Positions 26,036 to 34,735 of a stretch of DNA of 64,000 nucleotides are shown here, piece after piece. The position numbers were made by a program, and so were the translations under genes. Positions within the stretch are counted from its first letter, which is position 1, and every line of letters starts with the position of its first letter. The stretch is from positions 38,897-102,896 of the forward strand of contig CAJUAB010000018.1 in the NCBI GenBank assembly GCA_910583845.1, written 5' to 3'. The notes beneath the pieces were generated by a model. It was given only the letters and a program-made list of their open reading frames with translations. It had not been told where the DNA came from and did no database searches. The stretch comes from an uncultured Acetatifactor sp. Lineage in GTDB: Bacteria; Bacillota; Clostridia; Lachnospirales; Lachnospiraceae.

Positions 26036-27004
26036 TCACACTGTCCCATCTCTGTCACCCGTGCTGTCTTTCCCATCCATGCGCCGGAGCCGGTACTGAA
26101 CCTCCTCCAGAATCTTCCTGTTGGCGGCAATCAAGTCGGCCTGTATGCCAATTGTCCAGCACATTGCTCCCAGCAGCATCAAGGTGCTGGACAGGATCAG
26201 GGACTGAACATGCCCGCCTGCCAGTCCCATAAAAATATACACAAGGTATCGGATTCCCAGTATCAGTCCGATCAGAAACGGGATCAGCCCCAAAAAGGCA
26301 AAGAATCGAAGAGGCTTGTACATAAGATAGGCCCTGACAATCGTCAGCATGGACTTTTTGATATATCCGAACATACTGTGAAACAATCGGGAAGGCCGCA
26401 GTTCCGCGTTTGTGCGGATGGGAACGGACATGATGGCCATTCTGTTGCGCCCCGCCTGCACAATCGTCTCCAACGTGTAAGTATACTCATTCAGCACGTT
26501 TATATGCAGCGCCGCCTCCCTGCTGAACGCGCGAAAACCGCTGGGCGCGTCCGGAATGTCCGTGTGGGATGCCTTGCGCACCACCCAGCTGCCCAGATGC
26601 TGGAGTTTCTTTTTCAGCGGCGAAAAATGCGCCGTCTGGTCAATAGGCCTCTCACCGATCACAATGTCGGCCCTTCCGTCCAGAATCGGGCGCACCAGCT
26701 TCTCTATATCTTCACCGCAATACTGGTCGTCCGCGTCCGTATTCACAATGATATCCGCCCCATACCGCAGGCAGGCGTCCAGACCCGCCATGAAACCCTT
26801 GGCCAGCCCTTTATTCTGTGTGAAGCTGACCACATGATGAACACCCCATTTCATGGCAACTTCCACAGTCCTGTCCGTACTGCCGTCATTGATGATCAGA
26901 TACTCTATCTCGTCAATCCCTTCTATGTGCCTGGGAAGATCGTTCAGGGCTACCTCCAGGGTTTTTTCTTCGTTATAGCAGGGGATCTGGATTATTAATT
27001 TCAT
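26036..27004 (-). CDS. Membrane GT2, dolichyl-phosphate-mannose-synthase-like
   Basis: A 322-residue protein: IIQIPCYNEEKTLEVALNDL, LIINDGSTDRTVE and NTDADDQYCGEDIEKLV in the catalytic domain, then two membrane helices (about 230-260 and 270-295) and a short tail. Members charge the lipid carrier with a sugar or act in surface glycan assembly. The ATG follows GGGAGG. It separates the radical SAM gene from the glycosyltransferase genes, all in one direction with short gaps. Confidence 0.87.
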   Translation of the reverse strand: MKLIIQIPCYNEEKTLEVALNDLPRHIEGIDEIEYLIINDGSTDRTVEVAMKWGVHHVVSFTQNKGLAKGFMAGLDACLRYGADIIVNTDADDQYCGEDIEKLVRPILDGRADIVIGERPIDQTAHFSPLKKKLQHLGSWVVRKASHTDIPDAPSGFRAFSREAALHINVLNEYTYTLETIVQAGRNRMAIMSVPIRTNAELRPSRLFHSMFGYIKKSMLTIVRAYLMYKPLRFFAFLGLIPFLIGLILGIRYLVYIFMGLAGGHVQSLILSSTLMLLGAMCWTIGIQADLIAANRKILEEVQYRLRRMDGKDSTGDRDGTV

Positions 27005-27046
27005 TGGGGCCTCCCGATTACAGATCGCAAATGTACACATGCTCCA

Positions 27047-28234
27047 TTATGCCATATTTCCATTTAAATTGCAATGCCCTGTCCGCCCCCTCCTTCTCTC
27101 ATATTCCAGAATCTTACAGATAGCGTCAATCTGCAGAGCGTCTTCCGGTAATATGCGTTCTTTCGCAGACAGTCTCGCCACCTCCCTTTTTATGAAAGCC
27201 CTGACCTCCATATGCATGATTTCACAGTGGGTTCTGTCCCGTTTCGTAAAATTGTCCCGATAAATGTAGTTACAGGCCAGACATGTGGGACATGAACTGC
27301 CATATGGGCAGCCGAAGCAACTATCGTCCGAAAAATCCTGTGTCTTCGCCAGAATGCCTTCCCGGATTCCATCCAGTTTTTCTCCCCGAAGCACAAGGGG
27401 CGACAAAATATGGCACGGATAGGAAGATCCGTCCACATCAAAAACCTGAAAGCCGCTTCCGGCCCCACATACTTTGGGCTGAACGACAGGATGATCCAGA
27501 TTCCGGGCATATGCGATCAGATCGTGCTCAAATTGCGAAATGTTGGGATACGCCTCATTCTGCAAATAAAAATCAATGAGGCGTTTTAATTGCCTCCCAT
27601 ATTGAATTAGGGCTTCCCTGCTCCACTGCTCTTCCTCATAAGCTACATTCGGGTGTACAACGGCTCCCCTTTTCAGCAGGTAGATTACACCCTTAGCCAT
27701 ATTGCCCACGGACTCGGCCGTTATTGTCATCTGAACAGGCTGCGACGGCCATGTGCGTATAAAAAAATCCACATCTATTCCGGCTGCGCAGCCGCGATTT
27801 GACTGCTGGACGGCAGGCAGGCCGTCATAGCTGAGTCCCAGAACAATGCTCTCGCGATGTCGGTACAGCCATTGTTTCAGCTCACCTGTCAGACATGTCC
27901 CGTTGGTGCTGCCAAAAAAACGAAAGCGCCTCCCCCATGAGCCCTGCTCAGCCCATTCAACAATTCTGCGGATCATGGGCTCCGCCATCAATACCTCCGC
28001 GCCCATGAACACAATTTCCACCAGAGTGCCCTCTTTCAGCAGAAAAGGCTCCAATATTTCTCTGGCAGTCTCAAATGTCATATTCCGATTTTGCTTTTCC
28101 TTTATATAACAGTATTTGCAGTCCAGGTTGCATTGATAGGTCACCAACAGCCCCACCGATTCGTCACAGTTCAGGGCAGTCTGCTCCGCCTTGACCCTGT
28201 TACCGCCCGTCTGGCGCTCCGTAAGCATAGTCAC
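27047..28234 (-). CDS. Radical SAM/SPASM protein paired with Asp-repeat protein
   Basis: A 395-residue enzyme from a GTG start 9 bases behind AAAGGAG; an ATG two codons later is the alternative. The radical SAM motif is CNLDCKYC (Cys35, 39, 42), followed by MGAEVLMAEP in place of the usual GGEP. The SPASM region has CGAGSGFQVFDVDGSSYPC, CFGCPYGSSCPTCLAC and a final RTHC. It resembles sulfatase-maturase and peptide-modifying SPASM enzymes. There is no PqqD-like domain here. It overlaps the Asp-repeat gene by 35 bases, making that protein the likely substrate. A second possible target, the sulfatase-fold protein, has no Cys/Ser maturation motif. Confidence 0.83.
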   Translation of the reverse strand: MTMLTERQTGGNRVKAEQTALNCDESVGLLVTYQCNLDCKYCYIKEKQNRNMTFETAREILEPFLLKEGTLVEIVFMGAEVLMAEPMIRRIVEWAEQGSWGRRFRFFGSTNGTCLTGELKQWLYRHRESIVLGLSYDGLPAVQQSNRGCAAGIDVDFFIRTWPSQPVQMTITAESVGNMAKGVIYLLKRGAVVHPNVAYEEEQWSREALIQYGRQLKRLIDFYLQNEAYPNISQFEHDLIAYARNLDHPVVQPKVCGAGSGFQVFDVDGSSYPCHILSPLVLRGEKLDGIREGILAKTQDFSDDSCFGCPYGSSCPTCLACNYIYRDNFTKRDRTHCEIMHMEVRAFIKREVARLSAKERILPEDALQIDAICKILEYERRRGRTGHCNLNGNMA

Positions 28235-28811
28235 AATTTGTTGCTCCTTTACAGCCATGCCGTGTAGCACAGATCCTGGCCCCGGCAAAGCTTACTATGT
28301 GTGATGAGAATCCGCCTTCCGGGCGTTCCACTCCTGTTGCTTTGGCCAGCATGTCGTTTATTGCTTTTTCCGACACTGCCAGCTCGTCATCGGTGCTGTC
28401 AAAGTCATGATCATCAATGATGTCGTCAAGATCGCCGTCGCCATCAAGGTCATCATCAAGGTCGTCGTCATCAAGATCATCGTTATCAAGGTCGTCATCC
28501 TCAGGATCATCGTCATCAAGGTCGTCATCCTCTAGATCGTCATCAAGGTCGTCATCCTCTAGATTATCGTCATCAAGGCCGTCATCATCAAGGTCATCGT
28601 CATCAAGGTCGTCATCATCAAGGTCATCGTCATCAAGGTCGTCATCCTCTAGATCGTCGTCATCAAGATCATTCAATTCCAGACCATCCGGCTCATCCCC
28701 GCATGTCTCTCCGGTGTCATCCTCCTGCAAAACGCCCAACGCGTCGCGCATATATTCAGCCGAAAAGCTGTCTCCCCCAAGAAAGTCTCTGAAAATCTCC
28801 AGATTGCCCAT
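28200..28811 (-). CDS. Asp-rich repeat protein with Cys-bearing tail, candidate modified substrate
   Basis: A 203-residue protein. Residues 1-44 look like a leader (MGNLEIFRDFLGGDSFSAEY). Residues about 46-130 are Asp-Asp-Leu repeats with a period of five. The tail has a short helix (SEKAINDMLAKATG), then FSSHIVSFAGA and RICATRHGCKGATNCDYAYG with three cysteines. The ATG follows GGGGAGGGATACAA. The gene overlaps a radical SAM/SPASM gene. The Asp run may bind calcium or act as a spacer, and the tail may be the modified core; both are inference. No known family. Confidence 0.65.
   Translation of the reverse strand: MGNLEIFRDFLGGDSFSAEYMRDALGVLQEDDTGETCGDEPDGLELNDLDDDDLEDDDLDDDDLDDDDLDDDDLDDDGLDDDNLEDDDLDDDLEDDDLDDDDPEDDDLDNDDLDDDDLDDDLDGDGDLDDIIDDHDFDSTDDELAVSEKAINDMLAKATGVERPEGGFSSHIVSFAGARICATRHGCKGATNCDYAYGAPDGR
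28422..28676 (-). repeat. Tandem 15-bp repeats coding Asp-Asp-Leu pentads
   Basis: About 85 codons built from variants of GATGACGACCTT GAT units with a 15-base period, interrupted by Glu, Gly, Asn and Pro variants. Copy number could change by replication slippage without shifting the frame. Confidence 0.85.
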
Positions 28812-28833
28812 TTGTATCCCTCCCCGCCGCTTC

Positions 28834-28989
28834 GGAACTGTTCAGCAATAACTTTTAATATCGCTTGTCTTTTTCTCCGATAGCACCACTCAAAAATCAG
28901 TTACATAGCCCACTATGCGCCTGATTTTTGAGCGGCACTCTCGAAGAAAAATCCTGCGCACTATTTAAAAGTTATTTCTTAACAGTTCC
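28834..28989. repeat. 156-bp imperfect palindrome
   Basis: The sequence from GGAACTGTT to AACAGTTCC folds on itself: outer arms GGAACTGTT and AATAACTTTTAA, inner arms CTCAAAAATCAG and CATAG, about 80 percent matched over 77 bases with a few loops. It fills nearly the whole gap between the Hsp70 stop codon (which it touches) and the Asp-repeat gene. It may be a MITE-like element, or a transcribed hairpin that ends or stabilises messages. No coding frame inside. Confidence 0.8.
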
Positions 28990-31797
28990 TTATTGCTGCT
29001 GCCCCCGCACTTGTATCCAGCGGGCATCCATTTGATCGGTGGTGACATCCAGCAGCAAGATGTCTCCCGGATCAAAATCCATTTCTTTATCCAATATGCA
29101 GTTTGATGAAGACCAGTCTATCGCCCCCAAGCCATAAGCCGGCCCATAGGCCACCTCCACCCGGTGACTTCCGGGAGACAGTGTATAGTCAAATGATGTG
29201 CCGCTCTTGATCGGCCGGACTGACGAGTCCTGCAGATCAATCCGGACATAATAAACCCTGGCAGACCCGACAAATCGGGAATTCCGCCGGAATTGAATCT
29301 TCGGGGCAGCCAGAACCGGTTCCGGGGCAAAACGGGTGCGCAAAATCTCAATGGATTCTTCGTCTCCATTTGACGCTGCCTTCCGGAACCATTTTTCCGC
29401 CTCCGCTTTGTCAATGTCAACATTTTCCGCCCCTTCATAATAGATAATCCCGATATAGCGCATAGATGAGACATGACCGCCCTCAGCCGCCTTTTTATAC
29501 CATTTCAACGCCTTCTTCTTATTCTGCGGTCTTCCCAGCCCATCGTCAAAGCAAATGCCTACCAGCGCCATGGATGTTTCATATCCATTTTCAGCCGCCT
29601 CATGGGCCAGCCTGAAAGCCTTCTCGTAATCTTTTGTGACATTATGTGTTCCGTTACAGTATATAAAGGCCAAGTCATTTTTGGCCGCCATTATGTCGGC
29701 GTCCGCCGCCCGCTGGTAGTATTCCAGGGCTTTGGACCGGGACTGGCGCACTCCGTTTCCATTGTCGTAACAGAGCGCCAGGATGTAGGCCGCAATACCG
29801 GAATCCTCCCCGGCAGCGGATGAGGCGTATGCAAAGGCCTGCCCATAATCCACTTCTACCACAGGTTCTTCTCCGTAGTAATACCATGCTGCCAGTTTTC
29901 CCATGGCAAAGACATTGTCATGGTCAGCGGCTTTGGTGTAGCATTTGTAAGCCTCGTTTATATTGATCACTGTCCCGTACCCTTTTTCATAACACTCCCC
30001 CAGTGATGCCAGGGCATCGGCATTCTCCTGCCCGGCGGATTGGGTAAACCATTTGAATGCTTCGTCATTGTCCTCATCAACAGGCTCTTCGCCCTGATAA
30101 TACCTCATCCCCACCTTATACTGCGCGTCCGCATCGCCGTTTTGGGCAGAGCTTAAGTAATATGCAAATGACCGCTCCGGATCAACTTGCGTATCTCCAA
30201 GCCCATGCTCATATATTATTCCCAAAATATACTGCGCCGCAGAATGTCCCTGATCGGCCGCCGCCGTCATAAGAGGAAGCGCTTCCTCGTATTTATCATC
30301 CGCCAGATAGAGCTGTCCAAGACTGAACTGAGAATCTCTGTCTCCGGCGGATGCCGCCTGGGAATACCATCTGACGGCTTTTTTCATATCCTTCTTCTCC
30401 CGATAATAGTCTCCCAGCAAATCCAATGTCCCGGGATCAACCTCATCAGAATTCTCAGCGGCGCGCAGAAACAGCCCGGCTGCGGCCTCACGGTCGATTG
30501 TCTGTCCGTACCAGCCATTGTACATAATCATGCCTAATATTTCACAGGCCCTGTATCCGTTCTTCTGAACTGCCGCTTTCAGCAGGCTCATCCCTCTGTC
30601 TATATCACGCGCGCCCGTTTCGTTATCACCTGTTATGCAATGAATGGCCAGCTGTGTCATGGCGCGGACATCCCCCCGATTTGCTTTCAATTCCAGCATC
30701 TCCGCCTCCGACCCGCAGCCGGACATGGCCGCTCCGCCGCACACAAGATATTCTATATCTTCATTTTCACTGACATGGGCGGCCGGAAAGCACTGGCTCA
30801 GCAGAGCCGTTATCATGGGCATTCTGCTCGATCCTCCTACAAGGAGAATACGTTGTATATGCTTGGGCTTCAGATTCGCGTTGTCAACGATCTGCCTGCA
30901 CAGCTCCAATGTCCGGGCGATCAAAGGTGCCGCCATCTGTTCCAGTTCCTGGCGTGTGAGCTTATAGACAAAAGGAGTATACCCGACCATAATCGTCTCG
31001 GAAACCGCTTTCTGCTGTGATAATTTGTGCTTGATGCTCACGGCCTTCTCATTTAATATGCTGAGCATGCCGGGCACATTCAGCGCTTTTTCTCCGTCAA
31101 GGGCCGGATCAGAAAGTATTCTCTTCTTGATATCGGCAAGTATCAGATAGTCAATATCAGCGCCGCCGCAATCCGTTATGCCAAGGCTTCCGGTCAGATG
31201 CCTGAAGCCATTCTCATCCAGGCGGATCAGCGCCGTGTCAAAGGTTCCTCCCCCGAAATCGTACACCAACACATTCTCGCCAACGGTAACATTATTATGG
31301 ACACGCGCATAGCATTCCGCCGCTGCTGAGGGCTCATCCAGGGTTTCAATATCGTCAAATCCCGCCCCTCTGGCGCTGGCTACCAGGCGGTTGACCAGCC
31401 CCGCCGAATAGGACGCGGGATGTGTGAGTACAAGCTTATCTACAGGAATCCCCGTCTTAATAAATATTTCATTGAACCGACTGAGCATGGCGACATAGAT
31501 ATCGTCCACCGTAATCTGGGAATCACGTGTGAACAGGACCGGCCCCTTTTGAGCAAACTTTCTCTTAAACTCCTGCAAGTACCACTGCGGATGTAAAAGA
31601 TGTTCATTATAAGCCTCCTGTCCGACCAGAAGGACATCATCATTTTCTCCGTCCAGATAGGCCGCGGAAATCAACAGCTTTTCATTTCCCCAAAAGCTAT
31701 TGTAGCTGTCTGTTACCGCTACAGTGTGACAAGTATTTCCATCAAAGCAGCTGGCCTTGCAGCTGCTGGTTCCAATATCCACTCCAAAAACCGCCAT
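28990..31797 (-). CDS. Hsp70-type ATPase domain fused to Sel1 repeats
   Basis: A 935-residue protein. Residues 1-375 are an Hsp70/actin-fold nucleotide domain: FGVDIGTSSCKASC (phosphate 1), VYDFGGGTFDTALI (phosphate 2) and LVGGSSRMP (adenosine). The usual peptide-binding domain is missing; instead about ten Sel1 repeats (380-790, e.g. AAEGGHVSSMRYIGIIYYEG) follow, then a beta-rich end domain of about 120 residues. Sel1 repeats commonly hold protein partners. The ATG follows AAGGAGGATATA. It follows a GrpE-like nucleotide exchange factor and two dynamin-like GTPases. Confidence 0.85.
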   Translation of the reverse strand: MAVFGVDIGTSSCKASCFDGNTCHTVAVTDSYNSFWGNEKLLISAAYLDGENDDVLLVGQEAYNEHLLHPQWYLQEFKRKFAQKGPVLFTRDSQITVDDIYVAMLSRFNEIFIKTGIPVDKLVLTHPASYSAGLVNRLVASARGAGFDDIETLDEPSAAAECYARVHNNVTVGENVLVYDFGGGTFDTALIRLDENGFRHLTGSLGITDCGGADIDYLILADIKKRILSDPALDGEKALNVPGMLSILNEKAVSIKHKLSQQKAVSETIMVGYTPFVYKLTRQELEQMAAPLIARTLELCRQIVDNANLKPKHIQRILLVGGSSRMPMITALLSQCFPAAHVSENEDIEYLVCGGAAMSGCGSEAEMLELKANRGDVRAMTQLAIHCITGDNETGARDIDRGMSLLKAAVQKNGYRACEILGMIMYNGWYGQTIDREAAAGLFLRAAENSDEVDPGTLDLLGDYYREKKDMKKAVRWYSQAASAGDRDSQFSLGQLYLADDKYEEALPLMTAAADQGHSAAQYILGIIYEHGLGDTQVDPERSFAYYLSSAQNGDADAQYKVGMRYYQGEEPVDEDNDEAFKWFTQSAGQENADALASLGECYEKGYGTVININEAYKCYTKAADHDNVFAMGKLAAWYYYGEEPVVEVDYGQAFAYASSAAGEDSGIAAYILALCYDNGNGVRQSRSKALEYYQRAADADIMAAKNDLAFIYCNGTHNVTKDYEKAFRLAHEAAENGYETSMALVGICFDDGLGRPQNKKKALKWYKKAAEGGHVSSMRYIGIIYYEGAENVDIDKAEAEKWFRKAASNGDEESIEILRTRFAPEPVLAAPKIQFRRNSRFVGSARVYYVRIDLQDSSVRPIKSGTSFDYTLSPGSHRVEVAYGPAYGLGAIDWSSSNCILDKEMDFDPGDILLLDVTTDQMDARWIQVRGQQQ

Positions 31798-31811
31798 TAT
31801 ATCCTCCTTGT

Positions 31812-31841
31812 ATTATAAAACATGCTCTGCCTTCCTGTCGG
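31812..31841 (-). promoter_or_regulatory. Possible promoter before the Hsp70-Sel1 gene
   Basis: Minus-strand CCGACA (31836-31841), an 18-base spacer and TATAAT (31812-31817), close to the ATG at 31797. The leader would be very short, so this is a weak call. Confidence 0.3.
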
Positions 31842-31898
31842 AAAACTACCGGATGACCGTCCATGCCGTATTCCCCGGCTTACGGCCAGTCCCCCGGA

Positions 31899-32756
31899 TT
31901 ATCTGCTCCCCGCGACATCCTCACAGCGAAAAACCACTACCTCCTGTTGGCGGATCAGCTTATCCTCAAACAGATACCCCTCTTTGGTTGTCTCCTTGAT
32001 CCACATATCCTGCGCTGTATTGTCGGTGTGCGCCGTACCGGCAATATATTGTCTTTTAGAATCATATTCTCCCGCCTGATCCAAAATTGTGACACCGCTC
32101 TCCCTGAGCGCGTCCCCCAGAATTGTCAGAATCCCTTCAATAATACGGATTCCCTTTTCATCACCGGATGCCCTTGCGTAACCCAGCTGGGAAAAAAGCT
32201 GATCCCGGAAAGAAATCATGTGGCGGATTGTGTTCAGATGCCCTTTTTCCTTTTTCTGATATGCCTCCTGGAGCCTCTTAACTTCCTCTTCTCCGCGCTG
32301 TGCCCTGCGGAGATACTCCTTCCCGTTGCATTCAGCCTCCCTGAGCTGCTCTCTGAGGCTGTCCCCATCTTTCTTCTGCCTGTTCAGCTGGTCGCTCAGA
32401 TCCTCCTTCTCTCTTCTCAGTCCTTCGATTCTTCCAGACAGCGCTTCCGCCCGCGCCCCTTCTTTATTGGTTTCTTCCCGGCTCTTTGCCTTTTCATCCT
32501 CCAGACGCCGCATCCTTCTCTGTAATTCACCCTGCGGCGCATATTGTCCCCGCAGCAGTGCGTCGGCTATATCCGAAAGCTGATCATTGACCCGTGAAAG
32601 TGTAAATACGATCTCTTCTCCCTCACGAAGCTGCGTGGTGTCCAGTTCAAGGAGCCCGTTTATGTCATTTATCTTCCTGACGGTCTCCCATACCGTCTTC
32701 TCCGCTTCCGCTGTTGTATTTTGTTTTTTCCTGCCGTTTGAGAACCGCTCCAGCAT
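31899..32756 (-). CDS. GrpE-like nucleotide exchange factor with long coiled coil
   Basis: A 285-residue protein. Residues about 85-175 form a charged coiled coil. The C-terminal part (SGVTILDQAGEYDSKRQYIAGTAHTD and GYLFEDKLIRQQEVVVFR) matches the GrpE beta domain, which releases ADP from Hsp70. Housekeeping GrpE has about 190-220 residues, so this is a specialised form. The ATG follows AAGGAGGG. It is 101 bases before the Hsp70-Sel1 gene, its probable partner. Confidence 0.78.
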   Translation of the reverse strand: MLERFSNGRKKQNTTAEAEKTVWETVRKINDINGLLELDTTQLREGEEIVFTLSRVNDQLSDIADALLRGQYAPQGELQRRMRRLEDEKAKSREETNKEGARAEALSGRIEGLRREKEDLSDQLNRQKKDGDSLREQLREAECNGKEYLRRAQRGEEEVKRLQEAYQKKEKGHLNTIRHMISFRDQLFSQLGYARASGDEKGIRIIEGILTILGDALRESGVTILDQAGEYDSKRQYIAGTAHTDNTAQDMWIKETTKEGYLFEDKLIRQQEVVVFRCEDVAGSR

Positions 32757-32779
32757 ATTGATCCGCCCTCCTTCTCATC

Positions 32780-34693
32780 CTACTGCGCGCCTTCAATGCG
32801 TTCCCGCGTGACAAGCGGTATCATGCAGCGCTCCATCAGTTTCTGCAGGGAGGCGTTTAAATCATCCTGCTTCTTCCTCAGGGCGTCTGTCTGTTTTCTG
32901 TTCTTTTTCAGATCCGCGTTTGTGCTCTTCTTACTGTCGGCCAGCACTTGTATATTGTTGTTCAGAGCCGTCAGATCGGAATTGATCTTCTGCCTGATGG
33001 CATTCTTGATGGTACTGACCGCGTCAGCTGTAAACTTCTGCCTGGAACGATTCCAGTTTTTCAGGCAGGAAGCCACATAGGCTTTCAGCTGCTTTTTCAC
33101 CTCATCCGTGTTATAGCTTGTTCCATGCGCAATCACATCCACCACGCCTTTGCCGGTTCCTATTATGCCTCCTACGCCCTTCCCGATTTCCATACCTGCG
33201 GAACCGCCCAAAAACGCGCCTGCCGGCCCTCCGGCCGCAAATCCCGCGACACCTCCCACAGCCGCGCCCAGCAACCCGCCCACCGTATCCAGCGCGAAGC
33301 TGTTCCTCCGTATGTCCTGCCCGGTCTGTACCACCTGCTGGTATTTGGAGTTTTTCCTGAACTTAATTTTTTCGCCCCCATCCAGGGCCATATCCATTTG
33401 CGGAGCAGCATAGACAAAGTCTATTCCCATCGCCTTTTCCAGTTCATTTTGTATACTGTCTACGGCATCCGACACATACAGCTGTATGTCGCTGATTTTC
33501 CGTTCTGTCCTCGCGATGATCTCATCCTTGAGCGCGGACGGGTTATTTCCATATTCCTTTTTCTGAATGCAGGCGTCAATATATTCCGCGGTCTCCGACG
33601 AATAGGCTTCCAGCATATTTGTCAGTCTGGCCTCCACATCCGATACCCGGCTTTTTATTTCATAGTCCAGATTGACGAGGTTATCCTTCAAGGACTGTCG
33701 TTTTTGCAGAAGCGCCGACAGTTCCTTCTCCTTGGCGCGTATTGCGTCCGCATTGCCGCTGCAGGCAAGGTACCTGGCGTCTATGGAACGACCTATTCCC
33801 TCCAATATGCCGCTTATTTCCAGCAGTCTGGGCAGGATTGTGACCTGGGGACGACGTGTGGACATTATATCCGCGATCTCCTGATCCAGCCGTGCGAAAT
33901 TGCTCTCCTCCAGATACTCCTGATCCCCTGTCTGCTTATACGCTTTCAGCAGATTGCTGGAGACCGGAATCCATATCTGTCCGTCCGCGTCCATTCCCGT
34001 GGTATTAAAAACAGCTTTTTTATTCTGTGCAATCAGTTCTTCACAGCTGTACTGCAAGTCCTTTTTAGTGAGCACAAATAAGATGTTTTTACAGATATCC
34101 GATACATTTTTTAAAAAATTCAATTCGGACTCGCTGATCTGGGAGGAAGCGTCCGTTACAAACAAAACCAGGTCCGCCCGCGGCAGGAAGCTGTGAGTCA
34201 GCTGACTGTGCATAGGGTTGAGACTGCCTATTCCCGGCGTATCCACAAATACAAATCCCTCCTTCAGCACCTCGTTGGGGGTTTCAACCAGTATCATTGT
34301 TGCCCGCTTTATGCCGTCCGGATTGTTCTGTTCTTTTGCGTACTCGGCAATCTGACCGCGGCTTATCTGGATTGCCTGTTCTCTGTTATTCTCATCGCGC
34401 AGGACAACGGTGATCTTCTCCTTTTTACCATATGCCACCATCGTGACAAGACAGGTGGTGACATCTATATCCACCGGGAACAATTCCTCCTCGTCAAGAT
34501 AGGAAACCAGCAGACTGGACTTCCCGGTCCTGGCCTCGCCCACGGTCATGATGATCAGCTTGTTGTCTGCCAGAGACCGCTGTATATTCCGCAGTACCGT
34601 GATACTCTCTTCGCAGCCGCATGCGTCTGCCAGCCTCTCACAATCCCCGGCAATTCTGACCGCCTCGTTTCTGATTGCTGTAATACTCTCCAT
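32780..34693 (-). CDS. Dynamin-family GTPase with membrane hairpin
   Basis: A 637-residue GTPase: G1 GEARTGKSS (52-60), G3 DTPGIGS, G4 LTKKDL. Helical stalk-like regions flank a glycine/alanine-rich hydrophobic hairpin (about 480-535, GGLLGAAVGGVAGFAAGG), probably the membrane anchor. A coiled coil closes the protein. The ATG follows GGAGGTGACCAT. Together with the GTPase encoded just upstream it makes a two-dynamin pair, as in LeoA/LeoC and related bacterial systems that bend or fuse membranes. Confidence 0.82.
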   Translation of the reverse strand: MESITAIRNEAVRIAGDCERLADACGCEESITVLRNIQRSLADNKLIIMTVGEARTGKSSLLVSYLDEEELFPVDIDVTTCLVTMVAYGKKEKITVVLRDENNREQAIQISRGQIAEYAKEQNNPDGIKRATMILVETPNEVLKEGFVFVDTPGIGSLNPMHSQLTHSFLPRADLVLFVTDASSQISESELNFLKNVSDICKNILFVLTKKDLQYSCEELIAQNKKAVFNTTGMDADGQIWIPVSSNLLKAYKQTGDQEYLEESNFARLDQEIADIMSTRRPQVTILPRLLEISGILEGIGRSIDARYLACSGNADAIRAKEKELSALLQKRQSLKDNLVNLDYEIKSRVSDVEARLTNMLEAYSSETAEYIDACIQKKEYGNNPSALKDEIIARTERKISDIQLYVSDAVDSIQNELEKAMGIDFVYAAPQMDMALDGGEKIKFRKNSKYQQVVQTGQDIRRNSFALDTVGGLLGAAVGGVAGFAAGGPAGAFLGGSAGMEIGKGVGGIIGTGKGVVDVIAHGTSYNTDEVKKQLKAYVASCLKNWNRSRQKFTADAVSTIKNAIRQKINSDLTALNNNIQVLADSKKSTNADLKKNRKQTDALRKKQDDLNASLQKLMERCMIPLVTRERIEGAQ

Positions 34694-34735
34694 ATGGTCA
34701 CCTCCGTTGTGTTCACGAGCGGTATGATCCGCTTC

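Noticed and set aside
27047..28234. Sulfatase-maturase role for the second radical SAM enzyme
   Set aside because: The sulfatase-fold proteins in the window lack the Cys/Ser-x-Pro-x-Arg site that such enzymes modify; the overlapping Asp-repeat protein is the better candidate.
28422..28676. CRISPR array
   Set aside because: The repeats are 15-base coding units without spacers; no array or cas gene was seen anywhere in the window.
28417..28851. Plus-strand Ser-rich frame opposite the Asp-repeat gene
   Set aside because: It is the antisense reading of GAT/GAC repeats, has no ribosome site, and the minus frame has good start and context.
32948..34081. Plus-strand frame of 377 codons
   Set aside because: It lies opposite the GTPase gene with clear G motifs; composition is that of a shadow frame.
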